Assembly: GCA_028824965.1 (NCBI GenBank)
Contig: JAPKBD010000004.1
Location: 1-37,467, forward strand
Reading direction: 5' to 3'
Length of the DNA stretch: 37,467 nt
DNA from: Alphaproteobacteria bacterium
GTDB taxonomy: Bacteria > Pseudomonadota > Alphaproteobacteria > GCA-2731375
In this document: one piece after another, positions 35,609 through 37,467 of the stretch
Layout: every line of letters starts with the position of its first letter
How positions within the stretch are numbered: the first letter of the stretch is position 1
Notes under the pieces: generated by a model
Told to the model about the DNA's origin: nothing
What the model saw: the letters and a program-made list of their open reading frames with translations, nothing else
Databases searched by the model: none
Made by a program: the position numbers and the translations under genes

Positions 35609-36999
35609 ACCTTTGAACCTGCAATGACGGTAAATACCGCGTCGGCTATGCGGGTACCGGAGCGACCGTCTGCATTACCCAGCCAATGGTCCAGGGCAGC
35701 GCGCGCCGTATCGCCCAGTTCCGTTCCATGGCCACTTGCATGCGCGACACGGGCGCGGGCGACCAGCTGGGTGACAAGTTCATCCGCCGACGCGGCGGTT
35801 TCCACCGCCATGCCAAGGTCCATCATATAGGGAACGTTGGCGGCATTCGTCGCCTCGGCGAAGACCGGAACAATGACCGGGACCCCTGCGGCCAAGGTTT
35901 CCAGCAACGCGGTGGAGTTAAAACCGCAGACTACGTCCGCCTGGGTGATCAAATTAAAAGGATCGCCGGAGGTGACCAAAGTTAGATTTTCCGGAAATGA
36001 ATAGTCCTCACCATAGACTTCACCCAAAATGCCCCGGGCTCGCAAATCACCCTTTGACTTGATAACGACGTCCAGGCCCGGGTTCTCTTGGGCCACGCGC
36101 ACAATGGCCTGGTGGCAGCTGCGCGACAATTCGGGCCAACCGATGGCCTCCAACTCTGGCGCCAAAGTTTCCCGCGCAGGGGGAAATTGTTTGGGCCATT
36201 TTCGTTGGATCAGCGGCGCGCCTGTTTTCGGTGCAAAGGAAAAAAACAACACTGTTGGTCGTGACCCGGTCCGTCGCACGGCACCTTGGGAGCCGCGCCA
36301 TTGGTGGATCTTATCCAGGCGCGGCATACCCGTAACCATCACCGCGTCCGCCGCCGCCATACCGGCGGCCACTTCGATATTCTTTTCGATTTGATTGTAG
36401 GTGCAAATGGCCCGACCCTGAAACGGCAGCTTTCGCTCCCGATACAGGTTCTCAAAAAATGCTTCCAGGCCTGGTGTCTTCAGGTTTTCTTTGTGCACCG
36501 CAATCACGGCGGTGCCATGGGCATCAAGTGCGGCAGTAAATTCCTGTTCCGCATGGTAGCCAAAATTAGCCGTCAGAACGCCGCCATAACGACGCGCCGG
36601 GTCGATACGTGACCACACGTCGTACCAGAATTTCCGCAACGCCGCCTTTGGTGCATCAAATTCGGCGGGCGCGGAGATGTAATTCTTGTCGTCAATGATG
36701 GGCGGCAGGAAGGCGCGAAAGACCGTCTTTAACAATAGGCGGTCAAAAGCATGGATGCGGAACCGTGGGTCATGGCCCAACGAGGCCGCGATATCTTCAA
36801 CAAAGCCCGGTTTGGGCAGCACGATGATATCAAGGGCGGCACTGTCCCGGGGCCCCTTGGTCAACGGTATGATTTGCGGGCGCAGCAACACGGCCGCCCA
36901 CCCAGCCCAACCGCGTCGGGCGCAAAGCCTTAACAAGGGCACCGCAAGGCGAAGGCCCAAATGCCGGCGCAGACGATATCTGAGAGACGTTGTATCCAT
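35605..36999 (-). CDS. glycosyltransferase-like protein, paralogue A
   Basis: HKENLKTPGLEAFF, YNQIEKNIEVAAG, TGMPRLDKIHQW, DVVCGFNSTALLETLAAGVPVIVPVFAEA; colinear with 32762-34120. Confidence 0.65.
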   Translation of the reverse strand: MDTTSLRYRLRRHLGLRLAVPLLRLCARRGWAGWAAVLLRPQIIPLTKGPRDSAALDIIVLPKPGFVEDIAASLGHDPRFRIHAFDRLLLKTVFRAFLPPIIDDKNYISAPAEFDAPKAALRKFWYDVWSRIDPARRYGGVLTANFGYHAEQEFTAALDAHGTAVIAVHKENLKTPGLEAFFENLYRERKLPFQGRAICTYNQIEKNIEVAAGMAAADAVMVTGMPRLDKIHQWRGSQGAVRRTGSRPTVLFFSFAPKTGAPLIQRKWPKQFPPARETLAPELEAIGWPELSRSCHQAIVRVAQENPGLDVVIKSKGDLRARGILGEVYGEDYSFPENLTLVTSGDPFNLITQADVVCGFNSTALLETLAAGVPVIVPVFAEATNAANVPYMMDLGMAVETAASADELVTQLVARARVAHASGHGTELGDTARAALDHWLGNADGRSGTRIADAVFTVIAGSKV

Positions 37000-37009
37000 C
37001 GCCCAAACC

Positions 37010-37467
37010 CTACAGAAACCGGCCCAGGCGCTTTTTCACGCGGTTCAAATGAAAACCAGTGGCCGACGACGGCAGCGCATCAAGATCGAGGGAATAATTA
37101 TAGGTCGCGCATGCCGGGCGCATCAGATCGAGCACTTCATCACGATGGGGGCTTTGGCGAAGCAAGGTTTTGATCAGATGATAATTGTTGTCGCGGGCCT
37201 GGGGCAAAAGTGCGGCGCGGGCCACCGCCGCCTCATCGCCGATGTCCAGGGCATCGTACAGCCGCCTGGTTTCACCTGCCGGGTCCGCCAGCAGATCCTC
37301 ATACCGGGATATGCTCCAGTTATCAGGGCTGGCATCGCTTGCAGCCTCAAATATCTCAATCGCCTCAACCCACGAGGTGGCGGCCTTTAACAAGGCATCG
37401 GCGGGCAGGTTGAGATTTCGATCCGTGCGCAACAGAAATGAACCTTTGGTCACCGCCTTCACCGCGA
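37010..37467 (-). CDS. sulfotransferase family protein, C-terminal part (truncated by window edge)
   Basis: NWSISRYEDLLADPAGETRRLYDALDIGDE resembles the sulfotransferase 3'-PAPS-binding region; frame open through 37467. Confidence 0.6.
   Translation of the reverse strand, partial: AVKAVTKGSFLLRTDRNLNLPADALLKAATSWVEAIEIFEAASDASPDNWSISRYEDLLADPAGETRRLYDALDIGDEAAVARAALLPQARDNNYHLIKTLLRQSPHRDEVLDLMRPACATYNYSLDLDALPSSATGFHLNRVKKRLGRFL

Noticed and set aside
1-37467. CRISPR arrays, tRNA/rRNA, prophage or transposase genes
   Set aside because: No regularly spaced direct repeats, no tRNA-like or rRNA-like segments and no recombinase motifs were apparent on reading; a tRNAscan/CRISPR search would settle it.

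Overview
The window (~37.5 kb) reads as a chromosomal segment of an alphaproteobacterium. This is inferred from RegB/RegA, ChvG/ChvI with a short-form HPrK, RapZ, a mannose-type EIIA and HPr, plus an ATP-type PckA. Coding density is high. I saw no rRNA, tRNA, CRISPR array, transposase or integrase. From left to right: a small twin-arginine-type protein; an orphan CMP-sugar synthetase-like gene; an unlisted 53-aa membrane micro-ORF; an amidase-regB-regA-CaiB-CaiB run; an SDR and an MBL-fold hydrolase; HPr, EIIA, RapZ and HPrK; an EthD/MaoC/MaoC/dienelactone hydrolase/DUF302 insert lying between hprK and chvG; chvG and chvI; MATE; a HugZ-like protein; pckA; a PiT phosphate permease preceded by two strong inverted repeats; an atypical thymidylate kinase; a pair of overlapping Lin0512-family paralogues; a GST; a 91-aa protein of unknown function; an outer-membrane beta-barrel-like gene next to a five-CXXCH multiheme cytochrome with an Asp-rich linker; a second amidase; and a tightly overlapping seven-gene surface-glycan operon. 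That operon holds two diverged copies of a glycosyltransferase-like family, a ParB-like-motif protein, two methyltransferases, a CDP-glycerol-transferase-like protein and a partial sulfotransferase. The best candidates for undescribed biology are the cytochrome/beta-barrel pair, the paralogous glycan operon, the Lin0512 pair and the compound hairpin in front of the phosphate permease. All assignments come from reading motifs by eye; no database search was run.
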